Shown in pieces: positions 16,843 to 26,125 of a stretch of DNA of 64,000 nt. A program made the position numbers and the translations under genes. A model generated the notes under the pieces. It saw only the letters and a list, made by a program, of their open reading frames with translations. It was not told where the DNA came from and searched no databases. Position 1 is the first letter of the stretch. The number at the start of each line of letters is the position of its first letter. The DNA is from an uncultured Pelagibacteraceae bacterium (GTDB taxonomy: Bacteria; Pseudomonadota; Alphaproteobacteria; Pelagibacterales; Pelagibacteraceae): assembly GCA_902622955.1 (NCBI GenBank), contig CACNRP010000002.1:53502-117501 (forward strand), in the 5' to 3' direction.

Positions 16843-17757
16843 TTAATCAATTGGATAGTTCCAAGCACTACCACCTATTATTTTTGAAATTGCTGAAAAA
16901 TCTTTAGTATCATTTCCTTCTTTACAAAATTGATCATAAATTTCTAGGGCCATTTTGCCTAATGGTGTTTGGGCATTTACACTTTTTGCACATTCATTTG
17001 CAAGTTTAAGATCTTTATTCATCATCCCTGCAGAAAAACCAGGGCGATAATTATTGTTAGAAGGAGTTCCATCAATCAAACCTGGTAAAGGAGGGTAAAC
17101 TGAAATAGGCCAACTATTTCCTGATGCATTTTTCATTATTTCATGAACCTTTTTAATATCTATCTTCAATCTTTTAGCTAACATTAATGATTCAGAAGCT
17201 GCAATCATTGCTATTCCTAGGGCCATATTGTTACAGATCTTAGCTCCATTACCGCTTCCAATATCGCCGGCATGATAAATATTTTTTCCCATAACTTTTA
17301 AAATAGGCAATGCTTTTTCGAAAGCTTCTTTAGACCCACCAACCATTATATTAAGAGTTGCTTTTTGAGCACCCATTACTCCTCCGCTTACAGGAGCATC
17401 TATCATCATAATACCTTTATTATTAGCAGCTTTTCCGATCTCTTTTGATGTTTCTATGTCTATTGTTGAACAGTCTATCAACAAACAATCTTTTGAAACT
17501 TTATTAATTATCCCATTATCACCTAAGTATATTTCTTTTGAATGTTTACCTTCAGGTAACATTGTAATTACTATTGAGATTTCGTCGTTTATTAAATTTT
17601 CAATACTTTCTGATGTGTTTAATTTCTTTTTTTTAGCTTGCTCCATCATTTCTTTTGAAACATCAAATACAGTAATCTTTTTGCCAGATTTAAACAAGTT
17701 TTCTGCCATTGGATTTCCCATATTTCCAACTCCAATAAAAGCAATTTTATCACTCAC
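16843..17757 (-). CDS. mmsB: 3-hydroxyisobutyrate dehydrogenase family protein (MmsB-like)
   Basis: NAD-dependent beta-hydroxyacid dehydrogenase, 304 residues. N-terminal Rossmann motif FIGVGNMGNPMAENL, then CSTIDIETSKEIG, the substrate-binding DAPVSGGVMGAQKATL and the catalytic Lys in GAKICNNMALGI. The C-terminal GNSWPISVYPPLPG and RPGFSAGMMNKDLKLA are closest to MmsB of valine breakdown, which oxidises 3-hydroxyisobutyrate. Related tartronate-semialdehyde reductases share the core, so the exact substrate is not certain. It converges on the activator gene with a 6-nt gap. A strong AGGAG lies before the start. Confidence 0.85.
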   Translation of the reverse strand: MSDKIAFIGVGNMGNPMAENLFKSGKKITVFDVSKEMMEQAKKKKLNTSESIENLINDEISIVITMLPEGKHSKEIYLGDNGIINKVSKDCLLIDCSTIDIETSKEIGKAANNKGIMMIDAPVSGGVMGAQKATLNIMVGGSKEAFEKALPILKVMGKNIYHAGDIGSGNGAKICNNMALGIAMIAASESLMLAKRLKIDIKKVHEIMKNASGNSWPISVYPPLPGLIDGTPSNNNYRPGFSAGMMNKDLKLANECAKSVNAQTPLGKMALEIYDQFCKEGNDTKDFSAISKIIGGSAWNYPID

Positions 17758-17871
17758 ACATATCTCCTGTAATTTATTTTATAAATTTTATACAAACATT
17801 ATTTATATTTATCGTCAATATCGTATTATTCAAATTCGACTTTTAAATATAATAAAAATAAATTATTATTT

Positions 17872-18771
17872 ATGAATTGGATATTAGTAACAGTTTGTGG
17901 AGCTTTTTTTCAAAATTTAAGATCATCCTTACAGAAAAAATTAAATAAAGATATTTCTACTATAGCTTCAACATATGTTAGATTTGCATTTGCATTGCCA
18001 TTCGCAGCAATCTTATTTTTTATATTCTTTAGAGACTTACAGATATTAAAAGAAATATTAGTGCAACCAGACTTCTTACTTAACATTTTTCTAGCATCGA
18101 TCTTTCAAATCATTTTTACATTTTTTTTATTATATTTGTTTAATTTTTCAAATTTTGTTGTAGGTACATCTCTTAGCAAAACAGAAGTTATACAAGTAGC
18201 ATTATTTGAATATTTAATATTAAATGAAAAATTAAATAAGTTTGGAATTAGTGGAATTATTATCTCAACACTTGGAGTTATCTTATTGTCAGTAAAAGAT
18301 TTAAGACTTTTTTTGAATAATTTATTTTCAAAAACTACTATAATTGGTTTGATTTCAGGTTTGTTTTTAGGTTTAAGTGTTGTTTATTTTAGGGCAGCTA
18401 TTTTAACATTAGAAAATATTAGCTCAAATTTTGGAAAAGCTATTTCGGCACTATTCATTGGATTGTTTATTCAAACATTAATTTTAACAATTTATTTAAT
18501 TTTTTTTGAAAAGTCAGAATTTAAGAAACTTTATCATGATAAGTACGAATGTTTTTTAACGGGTATTGCTGGATTATTAGCATCATTATCCTGGTTTTAT
18601 GCTTTCACCTTAATACAATCTTCATTTGTAAGAGCTGTTGGTCAAATTGAATTATTATTTAGTTATTTTTCTTCAAGATATATGTTTAAAGAAAAAGTAA
18701 AAATTACAGAAATTATTGGAATTATAATTTTTGTTATTGGGGTTACAATTCTTTTAATATCTAGAACTTAA
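17872..18771 (+). CDS. DMT/EamA family membrane transporter
   Basis: Inner-membrane protein of 299 residues with about ten hydrophobic segments arranged as two EamA-type repeats (roughly 1-145 and 155-299). The second repeat ends GIIIFVIGVTILLISRT, a usual EamA end. Early motifs include QNLRSSLQKKLNKD and ASTYVRFAFALPFA. Members export or import small metabolites; nothing here fixes the substrate. The gene stands alone between two minus-strand genes, with an A+T-only leader and no clear ribosome site. Confidence 0.87.
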   Translation: MNWILVTVCGAFFQNLRSSLQKKLNKDISTIASTYVRFAFALPFAAILFFIFFRDLQILKEILVQPDFLLNIFLASIFQIIFTFFLLYLFNFSNFVVGTSLSKTEVIQVALFEYLILNEKLNKFGISGIIISTLGVILLSVKDLRLFLNNLFSKTTIIGLISGLFLGLSVVYFRAAILTLENISSNFGKAISALFIGLFIQTLILTIYLIFFEKSEFKKLYHDKYECFLTGIAGLLASLSWFYAFTLIQSSFVRAVGQIELLFSYFSSRYMFKEKVKITEIIGIIIFVIGVTILLISRT

Positions 18772-18789
18772 ACTACGATTAATCTTGTT

Positions 18790-19743
18790 TTAATTTACTT
18801 TGTTTTTACAATTTCCTGTCTTGAAGTATTCATCCAAATTATCAATAGCTAAGTTGGCCATCGCGGTACGAGTGTCTTTTGTTGCACTTCCCAAATGTGG
18901 AAGAATAAATGCACTTTTATGTTTTAAATAACCTGGGTTTAAATTTGGCTCATTTTTGTAAACATCTAAACCAACTGCATAAACTTTTCTTCTATCAAGA
19001 GCATCAATCATAGCTTCATCTTCAATAATATCTCCTCTAGCAACATTAGTGACTACAGCACCTTTTGGTAAGTACTCTAATGTTTCTCTATTAATCATAT
19101 CTACAGTCTCTTTTGATGCAGGGCAACAAACTGAAAGAACATCTGAAACTGACAACAAACTTTTTAAATTATCATGATAGGTTGCGCCTTGTTCTTTTTC
19201 CTCACTTAATTTTGAACGGTTGTGATAATGAATTTTCATACCTAAAGATTTTGCGATCTTTGCTATTTTTTGGCCAATTCTTCCCATTCCTAAAATGCCC
19301 AACCTAGATCCAGTAAGTTGTTTTCCAATTAAATAGTCAGCTGACCATTTCCAGCCTCCTTGTCTAGCACTATCAATACCCTCTGAAGCTCTTCTACAAG
19401 CCCCAAGAATTAACAAAACACCAATCTCAGCAGTCGCATCTGTTAAAACGTCTGGTGTATTTGTTACTGCAATTCCTTTATTTTTGGCTGCCTCTAAATC
19501 TATATTTCCGAATCCAACAGCAAAATTTGATATTATTTTAATACTATCAGGAAGTTTATTAATTGTTTCGGCATCTAATTTATCTGTTAGTGATGATAAA
19601 ATTCCATCACAACCTTGACTAAGTTCTATAAGTTTATTTTGTGAATACAATTCATCGTTAAGATTAAAATTTGAATTAAAAATTTCTTTTGCCTTATCCT
19701 CACATGTTCTTAGAAGTTTTCGAGTAATTAGAATTTTTTTCAT
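18790..19743 (-). CDS. D-2-hydroxyacid dehydrogenase (glyoxylate/hydroxypyruvate reductase type)
   Basis: NAD(P)-linked D-isomer 2-hydroxyacid dehydrogenase, 317 residues. Nucleotide motif GILGMGRIGQKIAKIA sits mid-protein, followed by HYHNRS, where the Arg after the beta strand hints at NADPH. Catalytic residues are intact: Arg in NVARGDIIEDEAM, Glu in VYKNEPNLNP and His in LPHLGSATKDTR. The profile is that of glyoxylate or hydroxypyruvate reductases. It leads the row of hydroxyacid and oxoacid genes that continues to 24716. Its start lies 9 nt after the stop of the FAD-linked dehydrogenase gene. Confidence 0.9.
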   Translation of the reverse strand: MKKILITRKLLRTCEDKAKEIFNSNFNLNDELYSQNKLIELSQGCDGILSSLTDKLDAETINKLPDSIKIISNFAVGFGNIDLEAAKNKGIAVTNTPDVLTDATAEIGVLLILGACRRASEGIDSARQGGWKWSADYLIGKQLTGSRLGILGMGRIGQKIAKIAKSLGMKIHYHNRSKLSEEKEQGATYHDNLKSLLSVSDVLSVCCPASKETVDMINRETLEYLPKGAVVTNVARGDIIEDEAMIDALDRRKVYAVGLDVYKNEPNLNPGYLKHKSAFILPHLGSATKDTRTAMANLAIDNLDEYFKTGNCKNKVN

Positions 19744-19752
19744 ATGTTTTTA

Positions 19753-21126
19753 TCAATTTAAATCAAAAACTTTTCCTGGATTCATAATATTATTACAATC
19801 TATACTTCTCTTAATTGCTTTCATAACAGGGATATTATCCATATGTTCTTTTAAAAGATAATGTTTTTTTTGTAATCCAATACCATGCTCACCAGTTATT
19901 GTTCCTTCTAGTTCTAGTGCTTTATTTATTAAATCATCGCTATACTGTCTTATTTTTTTTTGTTTTTCCTTATCATGCGGATCATATAAAATTATTGAAT
20001 GAAAATTACCATCACCCACATGACCAACCATCGGTGCTGTTAAGCCAAGCCTATTAACTTCTTTTTCTGCCCAAGATATACATTCAACTAATTTTGAAAT
20101 AGGAACACAAACATCTGTTGAATAAACTTTCATATTATTTCCTAATGCCTTAACCGAATAATAAACATCATGTCTTGCTTTCCATAGTTTTTTCTGCTCC
20201 TCAGTTGAAGAAGCCCATTGAAAATCACTTCCATTGTTGTTCTTGGATAATTCCTCGACAATAGATATTGCCTCATTATTTGTTGTCTCACTTCCATGAA
20301 ATTCAAAAAACAATGTTGGGGACGCTTTTACATTGTCTAGCTTAGAATATTTAATACTGATCTCCATTTGATCTTTGTTTAACATTTCAATTCTTGCTAT
20401 TGGCACACCATATTGAATTACTTCTTGAGCAGTTTTTACTGCAGAATCTAAATCTGGAAAATAACACACGGCACTCATTATACTTTCAGGAATAGGGGAC
20501 AGTCTAACCTGAACCTCAGTAATTATTCCTAAAGTTCCCTCAGACCCAATAAATAAGTTAGTCAAATTATAGCCTGCAGAAGTTTTTTTAGTTCTACTGC
20601 CTGTTTTTATAATTTCACCGTTTGGCAAAACAACAGTTAAACCAGAGATAACTGTTCTCATTGTGCCATATTTCACCGCCATAGTGCCTGAAGCTGATGT
20701 AGATGCCATACCACCTAAAGCTGCATCTGCGCCTGGGTCAATCGGAAAAAATACGCCATCCTCTCTTAAGTGCTCGTTTAATTGTTTTCTCGTAACATTT
20801 GCTTGAACCCTACAATCAAAATCTTCTGCATTGACAGATAATATTTTATTCATTTTTTCTAATGAAATTGTAATACCATTGGAATTTCCGACAGCATTTC
20901 CCTCTAAAGAAGTTCCTGTACCAAATGGAACTACAGGAATTTTATTTTCATTACAAATTTTTAAAATTTGCGAAACTTCCTCATTTGTTTCTGGAAAAAC
21001 TACAGCTTTAGATAAAACGGGATCATAGGTATCTTCACCTCTAGCATAATTTGCCCTTGTAGATTCAGAGGTCGAAAATCTACCATTAAAAATTTTTTTT
21101 AACTGTGAATGAACTTGATCTATCAT
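19753..21126 (-). CDS. FAD-linked D-2-hydroxyacid dehydrogenase (GlcD/D-lactate dehydrogenase family)
   Basis: FAD-binding oxidase of 457 residues. The PCMH-type FAD domain shows PVVPFGTGTSLEGNAVG, IDPGADAALGGMASTSASGT, YGTMRTVISGLTVVLPNG and NLFIGSEGTLGIITEV. The C-terminal cap has GHVGDGNFHSIILYD (metal-binding His), GTITGEHGIGLQKK and MNPGKVFD. It probably oxidises D-lactate or another D-2-hydroxyacid and passes electrons to the respiratory chain. There is no glcE or glcF nearby, so a stand-alone D-lactate dehydrogenase is more likely than glycolate oxidase. It overlaps in function with the neighbouring reductase gene. Confidence 0.9.
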   Translation of the reverse strand: MIDQVHSQLKKIFNGRFSTSESTRANYARGEDTYDPVLSKAVVFPETNEEVSQILKICNENKIPVVPFGTGTSLEGNAVGNSNGITISLEKMNKILSVNAEDFDCRVQANVTRKQLNEHLREDGVFFPIDPGADAALGGMASTSASGTMAVKYGTMRTVISGLTVVLPNGEIIKTGSRTKKTSAGYNLTNLFIGSEGTLGIITEVQVRLSPIPESIMSAVCYFPDLDSAVKTAQEVIQYGVPIARIEMLNKDQMEISIKYSKLDNVKASPTLFFEFHGSETTNNEAISIVEELSKNNNGSDFQWASSTEEQKKLWKARHDVYYSVKALGNNMKVYSTDVCVPISKLVECISWAEKEVNRLGLTAPMVGHVGDGNFHSIILYDPHDKEKQKKIRQYSDDLINKALELEGTITGEHGIGLQKKHYLLKEHMDNIPVMKAIKRSIDCNNIMNPGKVFDLN

Positions 21127-21168
21127 TTCAAATATTAATAATAATGAAAAATTCTAATAAAATACAGT

Positions 21169-22335
21169 TTATTTAGTAAGCATTTTTTTAATATTTTCTA
21201 ACGCATTAGAAATATTATCTTGGGAAGCAGCAAAACTAAATCTTACATAATCATTACAAGTTTTTCCAAATGCAGTACCTGGAACTATTGCTACTCCTGC
21301 TTCGTGCATCGCCTTTTTACAAAATTCACTTCCATTCATTCCAGTTTCAATTACTTTTGGAAATGCATAAAATGCACCTCCTGGTAAACTACATTCAACT
21401 CCTGGTAAACTATTTAATCCTTCGTGAATTAGTTTTCTTCTTTGAGTAAATTTATCCATCATGGCATGAATAGAGTCGTCTGGGCCATCCAAAGCAGCAA
21501 TTCCTGCAAACTGAGCAGCTGCGTTGACACACGAAACGCTATTTATAAGTAATTTGTTTACATGCTCAACTAAATGCTCTGGCCAAAAACTCCAACCTAG
21601 TCTCCAACCTGTCATTGAGTAAGCTTTACTCCAACCCTCTAAAACAATTAGTCTATCTCTTAACTCTGGATAATTGAAAAAAGTTGGCATTTCTTTATCA
21701 TCAAAAATCTGTCTACTATAAATTTCATCACTTAAGATTGTTACGTGTGGATGTTTCTTTAATCCCTCGGCTAACTTATCAATCTCTGGTTTTTCAACAA
21801 AACTACCAGTTGGATTATTTGGATTGATTAAAATTAATAATCTAGTTTTTTCAGTAATTAAGGATAAGATTTTATCAGCATTAAATTTCAAGTCCTTATC
21901 CTCAGTTAAATCATATGGAACTGCTGTTGATCCAGTGTAATTAATCATAGACTCATAAATTGGAAAAGCTGGTGTAGGGTGAATTATTTCAGCTCCAGGT
22001 TCACCAAAACATTGTATTGCATAATGCATAGTAGGTTTACCGCCTGGCATAATTAGAATTCTCTCAAAATCGACTTCTTGATTATACCTTTTTTTAATCC
22101 AACGTGTAACTGCCTGTCTACATTCTGGTATACCATTAGACATCACGTAACCATGGTGGCCATCATCTAAAGCTTTTTTTGCAGCTTCAACCACGTGTTT
22201 TGGTGTTTTAAAATCTGGCTGACCTAATCCCAAGTGTATCATAGGATGACCTTGAGCCTCAAGTTTTTTAGCCTCTGCTAATACTGTAAAAGCACTTTCG
22301 GTTCCAAGTCTATCAAGCGATTGAGCAAGTTTCAT
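21169..22335 (-). CDS. Class I/II pyridoxal-phosphate aminotransferase
   Basis: Aminotransferase of 388 residues from the ATG at 22333-22335; the track starts at a TTG three codons earlier. Fold type I markers are HLGLGQPDFKTP, LINPNNPTGSFV, LSDEIYSRQIF, the Schiff-base Lys in GWSKAYSMTGWRLGW, and the substrate carboxylate-binding Arg in DYVRFSFA. It converts a 2-oxoacid and an amino acid into the other pair. The surrounding dehydrogenases make 2-oxoacids, so it probably links that pool to alanine or glycine-type amino acids. Exact specificity cannot be read. Confidence 0.9.
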   Translation of the reverse strand: MKLAQSLDRLGTESAFTVLAEAKKLEAQGHPMIHLGLGQPDFKTPKHVVEAAKKALDDGHHGYVMSNGIPECRQAVTRWIKKRYNQEVDFERILIMPGGKPTMHYAIQCFGEPGAEIIHPTPAFPIYESMINYTGSTAVPYDLTEDKDLKFNADKILSLITEKTRLLILINPNNPTGSFVEKPEIDKLAEGLKKHPHVTILSDEIYSRQIFDDKEMPTFFNYPELRDRLIVLEGWSKAYSMTGWRLGWSFWPEHLVEHVNKLLINSVSCVNAAAQFAGIAALDGPDDSIHAMMDKFTQRRKLIHEGLNSLPGVECSLPGGAFYAFPKVIETGMNGSEFCKKAMHEAGVAIVPGTAFGKTCNDYVRFSFAASQDNISNALENIKKMLTK

Positions 22336-22407
22336 AATTTGCAACCTAGCGGAAAAGATATTTATTGTCTATTATTGATTGAATAAAAGTATTTATAATT
22401 TTTATAA

Positions 22408-23559
22408 CTAATTACGATAAATAATTTTAGATCTATCTAAATCTTTAACGGATTTGCATCCCATAAGTATCATATTTCTTCTTATTTCTTTATTCATATT
22501 TTCCAGTAACCTTTCTACACCTAGCTGACCACCTGCTCCTAAACTAAATAAAAAAGCCTTTCCAAAACTACAAGCTGTCGCACCTGCAGCTATCGCCTTC
22601 AAAACGTGGGTTCCACGTCTGATACCACCATCTAAAATTATCTCTAATTTATCGCCTACAGCGTCTGAAATTGCTTTTACTTGATCAAAAGGAGACCTTG
22701 ATCCATCAAGCTGTCTTCCTCCATGATTTGAAATCATTATTGCAGTGCAACCAATATCAATTGCTTTTTTTGCGTCTTCAACTGACATTACTCCTTTTAA
22801 TGCCATGGGTTTATTCCATTTTTTTATACAATATTCAGCATCTTTCCAGTTCATTGCTGGATCATATTGCTCATTAATGTAGTCCATAACCGATTTAGCA
22901 ATATTTGTACCTTTTTCAGTTTTATTTTTTATATTTGCTAGCTCGAATTTTTTATTTGTAAAATATTTAAAAACCCATCCAGGCCTCATAGCAAAACTTA
23001 ATAAACTATCTAGCGTAAATTTAGGTGGTGTTGTAAATCCAGTTCTATGATCACGTTCACGATTTCCAGCTACAAGTGTATCAACTGTAATACACATACC
23101 ATCAAAATTTGCCCTAGAACATCTTTCAATTAAATCATCTGTAATAGATTTGTCTTTATGAATATAAAGTTGAAAAAGTTTGGGACCACTTGAAATGTTT
23201 GCTACCTCCTCAATTGAAAAAGATGCCATAGTAGACATACTATAAATAGTATCAAATTTTTCAGCAGCTCTTGCAGAAGCTTTGTCACCCTCTGGATCAT
23301 ACAAACTTTGCATAGCTGTCGGAGATAAAAATAATGGCATACTAATTTTTCTTCCAAACACCGTAGTTGATAAATCTGGCTCACCAACGCTATTAAGAAT
23401 ATTTGGGACTAAATCACAGTCATTAAATGCATCTGTATTTCTATTAAGTGTTACTTCATCATCAGCACCACCATCAATGTAATGAAAGATAGGAGCTGGT
23501 AATTTTTTTTTTGCTAATTTTCTAAAATCTTCAAAATTATAACAATCATTTATGTTCAT
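22408..23559 (-). CDS. FMN-dependent L-2-hydroxyacid dehydrogenase (LldD family), copy A
   Basis: TIM-barrel FMN enzyme of the L-lactate dehydrogenase and glycolate oxidase family, 383 residues. The pocket residues are present: Tyr in FHYIDGGADDE, Tyr in FQLYIHKDK, Lys in ALKGVMS, His and Arg in SNHGGRQLDG, and FMN-binding DGGIRRGTHVLKA. The usual GRP phosphate-binding motif near the end is GKA here. It probably oxidises an L-2-hydroxyacid such as lactate to the 2-oxoacid and reduces quinone or cytochrome. It lies 5 nt after a paralog of equal length, so the pair arose by tandem duplication. Confidence 0.92.
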   Translation of the reverse strand: MNINDCYNFEDFRKLAKKKLPAPIFHYIDGGADDEVTLNRNTDAFNDCDLVPNILNSVGEPDLSTTVFGRKISMPLFLSPTAMQSLYDPEGDKASARAAEKFDTIYSMSTMASFSIEEVANISSGPKLFQLYIHKDKSITDDLIERCSRANFDGMCITVDTLVAGNRERDHRTGFTTPPKFTLDSLLSFAMRPGWVFKYFTNKKFELANIKNKTEKGTNIAKSVMDYINEQYDPAMNWKDAEYCIKKWNKPMALKGVMSVEDAKKAIDIGCTAIMISNHGGRQLDGSRSPFDQVKAISDAVGDKLEIILDGGIRRGTHVLKAIAAGATACSFGKAFLFSLGAGGQLGVERLLENMNKEIRRNMILMGCKSVKDLDRSKIIYRN

Positions 23560-23564
23560 GATTC

Positions 23565-24716
23565 CTATCTTCTGAATCTTAAATTATTTCTGTTTAAATC
23601 ACTAATTTTAGTGCAGCCCATTAACTTCATGTCTCTTACTAATTCAGATTTATACTTCTCTAAAGCTCTCTCTACACCTGCTTGTCCAGCTGCTGCTAAC
23701 GCATATAAATAAAGTCTTCCACCAGAACATGCTTTTGCACCTAATGATAATGCTTTAAGCATATGAGTTCCTCTATGAATTCCTCCCTCGCAGATTACAT
23801 CCAGCTTATCACCAACAGCATCAACAATCTCAGCAAGTTGATCAAAAGGTGATCTTGATCCATCAAGTTGTCTTCCACCATGGTTTGAAACCATTATTCC
23901 TGTACATCCAATATCAACTGCTCTCTTAGCATCTTCAACACTCATGACTCCTTTTAAAGCAAAATGGCCTCCCCATTTAGAGCAAAGTTGTTCAGCATCT
24001 TTCCAGTTCATTGACTGATCCAGCATTGTAGAGAAGTAATTTCCAATTGAAGAATTTGTGCTCGTACCCTCTTTTACAAAATCTTGAAGATGAGGTAATT
24101 CAAATTTACCTTTTGTTAAATAATTTATTCCCCACATTGGCTTTGTGGCAAAACTAAATAAACTTGATAATGTTAGTTTTGGTGGTGAAGTAAATCCAGT
24201 TCTTAAATCTCTTTCTCTATTTCCTCCAGTAATTGTATCTACTGTTAGAGCCATGACATCAAACTTAGCTGCTTTTGCTCTCTCTAAACATGAATCATTA
24301 AGTCCTCTATCTTTATGAAAATAGAACTGAAACATTTTTGGCGTATCAACAAGTGAAGAAATTTCCTCCACACTTACAGTTGCTAGTGCCGACACACCAA
24401 ACATAGTATTAAATTTTTTAGCTGCTTTACCTACAGCCCTTTCACCATCGTAATGAAATAATCTCTGCAAAGCGGTTGGTGATAAGTAAAAAGGTAAATC
24501 TAATTTCTTTCCAAATATAGTTGTCGATAAATCAACATTCTCTACACCTCTTAAAACATTAGGAACTAAATCAACATCATCAAATGCACTTGTATTTCTA
24601 GAGTATGTGATTTCATCATCTGCAGCACCATCAATGTAATGAAATATTGGTGATGGCAATTTTTTTTTAGCTAGTTTTCTAAAATCACTAAAGTTATGAC
24701 AATCTTTTAAATTCAT
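23565..24716 (-). CDS. FMN-dependent L-2-hydroxyacid dehydrogenase (LldD family), copy B
   Basis: Paralog of the next gene, also 383 residues and alignable without gaps at the key sites. Active-site Tyr27, Tyr132, Lys255, His279 and Arg282 are kept. The FMN-binding segment differs: CEGGIHRG (Glu310, His314) replaces DGGIRRG, while the later motif keeps its Arg (GRL). Surface and pocket-lining residues also differ (FQFYFHKDRG against FQLYIHKDKS). This suggests different substrate preference or flavin potential between the copies. It is preceded by the PagL-like gene and is not clearly linked to it in function. Confidence 0.91.
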   Translation of the reverse strand: MNLKDCHNFSDFRKLAKKKLPSPIFHYIDGAADDEITYSRNTSAFDDVDLVPNVLRGVENVDLSTTIFGKKLDLPFYLSPTALQRLFHYDGERAVGKAAKKFNTMFGVSALATVSVEEISSLVDTPKMFQFYFHKDRGLNDSCLERAKAAKFDVMALTVDTITGGNRERDLRTGFTSPPKLTLSSLFSFATKPMWGINYLTKGKFELPHLQDFVKEGTSTNSSIGNYFSTMLDQSMNWKDAEQLCSKWGGHFALKGVMSVEDAKRAVDIGCTGIMVSNHGGRQLDGSRSPFDQLAEIVDAVGDKLDVICEGGIHRGTHMLKALSLGAKACSGGRLYLYALAAAGQAGVERALEKYKSELVRDMKLMGCTKISDLNRNNLRFRR

Positions 24717-24726
24717 AAATACTTTT

Positions 24727-25242
24727 TTAAAAGTTTTTGAAAAAATTAAACATATAACTATTTGCCCCAGGATTTTTATTTCCTAAACTGGCATTAGATA
24801 TATGATTATAAGAAAAACCTAATTCACTTGTTTTTGATAAATCGAGTGAAATTTGTAGTTCACTTTTGAATTCAATTAAATGACCTAAATCTTTACCATC
24901 TCCTTCGTGATAAATTCCAGGTGTAAAGCTGGGGGTAAGATTTAGTGCTCCTAGTTTATATTGTGCTTGAACACCGGTATAGAAGTATCCCGCATTGTCT
25001 GCAGTAATTAAGAATCCAGTTATAGGAGAAAGATTTCCTAAAAAAGTATCTCTATTTAAATTTTCATTTTGATGTTGAAAACCAATTAACGTTGATTTTT
25101 TTCCATCATCACTAAAATCAAACATTCCAGTGTATACACTGAATTCTGTGTTTTGATTCTTTAAAACTTTTTCTTCAGCAGTTGAACAAAAAGCAAATGT
25201 TATTATTAACAAATTTATTATAAATTTTTTTAAATTCATCAC
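24727..25242 (-). CDS. PagL-like lipid A deacylase family outer-membrane protein
   Basis: Small exported beta-barrel of 171 residues with a signal peptide (hydrophobic 7-20, cleavage near the Ala after CSTA). The C-terminus has the HxSNA motif of PagL-type lipid A 3-O-deacylases (His147, Ser149 in NHISNASLG) and ends in Phe, as outer-membrane proteins do. In PagL the third residue is Glu twelve positions after Ser; here it is Asn161, so activity is uncertain. Repeated alternating hydrophobic strands support a barrel. It lies 8 nt after ccmH and may be co-transcribed with the ccm operon. Fold confidence is moderate. Confidence 0.65.
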   Translation of the reverse strand: MMNLKKFIINLLIITFAFCSTAEEKVLKNQNTEFSVYTGMFDFSDDGKKSTLIGFQHQNENLNRDTFLGNLSPITGFLITADNAGYFYTGVQAQYKLGALNLTPSFTPGIYHEGDGKDLGHLIEFKSELQISLDLSKTSELGFSYNHISNASLGNKNPGANSYMFNFFKNF

Positions 25243-25250
25243 TAATTAAT

Positions 25251-25610
25251 TTATTTTTTAACTATAAAATTTTTATAGATTATTGCACCTCCTGCTAAAA
25301 ATATCAATAACGGCAATATCCAAAGAATATAAGTATTTTTATTTAATACAGGATCATAGAGTATCCATTCACCGTATTTATTTTTAAAATATTCATAGAT
25401 TTGATCTTCAGAAAGACCTTCCTCAAGCTTTTTATCGACAACAATTTTTAAACTATTTGCAAACTCAGAGTCCGAATCGTAAACTGACTGACCTTGACAT
25501 ATAAGGCATCTTAAATTTTTAGTTATTTTATTCCTTTTATCATTTTCCTCAGCATTAAGTTTTAGAGGTAAAAATAATATAAGAATTAAAAAAAATCTAA
25601 AAACTTTCAT
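25251..25610 (-). CDS. ccmH: Cytochrome c maturation protein CcmH (CycL)
   Basis: Periplasmic thiol-redox subunit of system I cytochrome c maturation, 119 residues. It has a signal peptide (about 1-20), the active-site motif LRCLICQGQSVYDSDS, the conserved KYGEWILYDP stretch, and a C-terminal membrane helix (about 92-112). It keeps apocytochrome cysteines reduced for haem ligation by CcmF. The start overlaps ccmG as ATGA. No CcmI-like extension or gene is seen nearby. Confidence 0.96.
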   Translation of the reverse strand: MKVFRFFLILILFLPLKLNAEENDKRNKITKNLRCLICQGQSVYDSDSEFANSLKIVVDKKLEEGLSEDQIYEYFKNKYGEWILYDPVLNKNTYILWILPLLIFLAGGAIIYKNFIVKK

Positions 25611-26125
25611 TTTATCAATAAATTAATTTCATCAATTGATTGTTGGTTAAGAGGTCCAATATATTTTTTAATAATTTCATTATTATAAATTAAAAATGAC
25701 TCTGGAACCCCATAGGCTCCCCAATCAATTGCAATTGTGCCTTCTGAATCTATAAATATTTCTTTATAGGGATTTCCTAATTCTTTCAAAAAGTTTTTTC
25801 CACTTTTTAAATTATCTTTATAATTCATTCCAATAATAATTACTTTATTATCCTTATTTAGATTCATTAAAAAAGAATGTTCTTGACGGCATGGAACACA
25901 CCAAGATGACCAAATATTTAATAAATAAATCTTATCTAACTCAAAGATGCTTGATGATTCCATATTTTCACCAGAAAAAAATTCTTTAGTATTAAACTTT
26001 GGTATATCTTTTCTTTTATTAACATCTGGAGTGTATATTTTAGAGTCTTTTAGAGATTTATAAAAAATAAAAAATATTATTCCAAAAATAATAATTATTG
26101 AAAAAGGTAATACTTTATTTTTCAT
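25607..26125 (-). CDS. ccmG: Cytochrome c maturation thioredoxin CcmG/DsbE
   Basis: Membrane-anchored periplasmic thioredoxin-like protein of 172 residues. One N-terminal helix (about 5-22) is followed by a thioredoxin fold with the active site WSSWCVPCRQEHSF and the cis-Pro region GAYGVPESFLI. It passes electrons to CcmH or apocytochrome c. Its ends overlap ccmF and ccmH by 4 nt each. Confidence 0.96.
   Translation of the reverse strand: MKNKVLPFSIIIIFGIIFFIFYKSLKDSKIYTPDVNKRKDIPKFNTKEFFSGENMESSSIFELDKIYLLNIWSSWCVPCRQEHSFLMNLNKDNKVIIIGMNYKDNLKSGKNFLKELGNPYKEIFIDSEGTIAIDWGAYGVPESFLIYNNEIIKKYIGPLNQQSIDEINLLIK

Noticed and set aside
17769-17788. Inverted repeat AATTTAT-TTT-ATAAATT upstream of the MmsB-like gene
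   Set aside because: It contains only A and T; repeats of this kind are expected by chance in such an A+T-rich gap.
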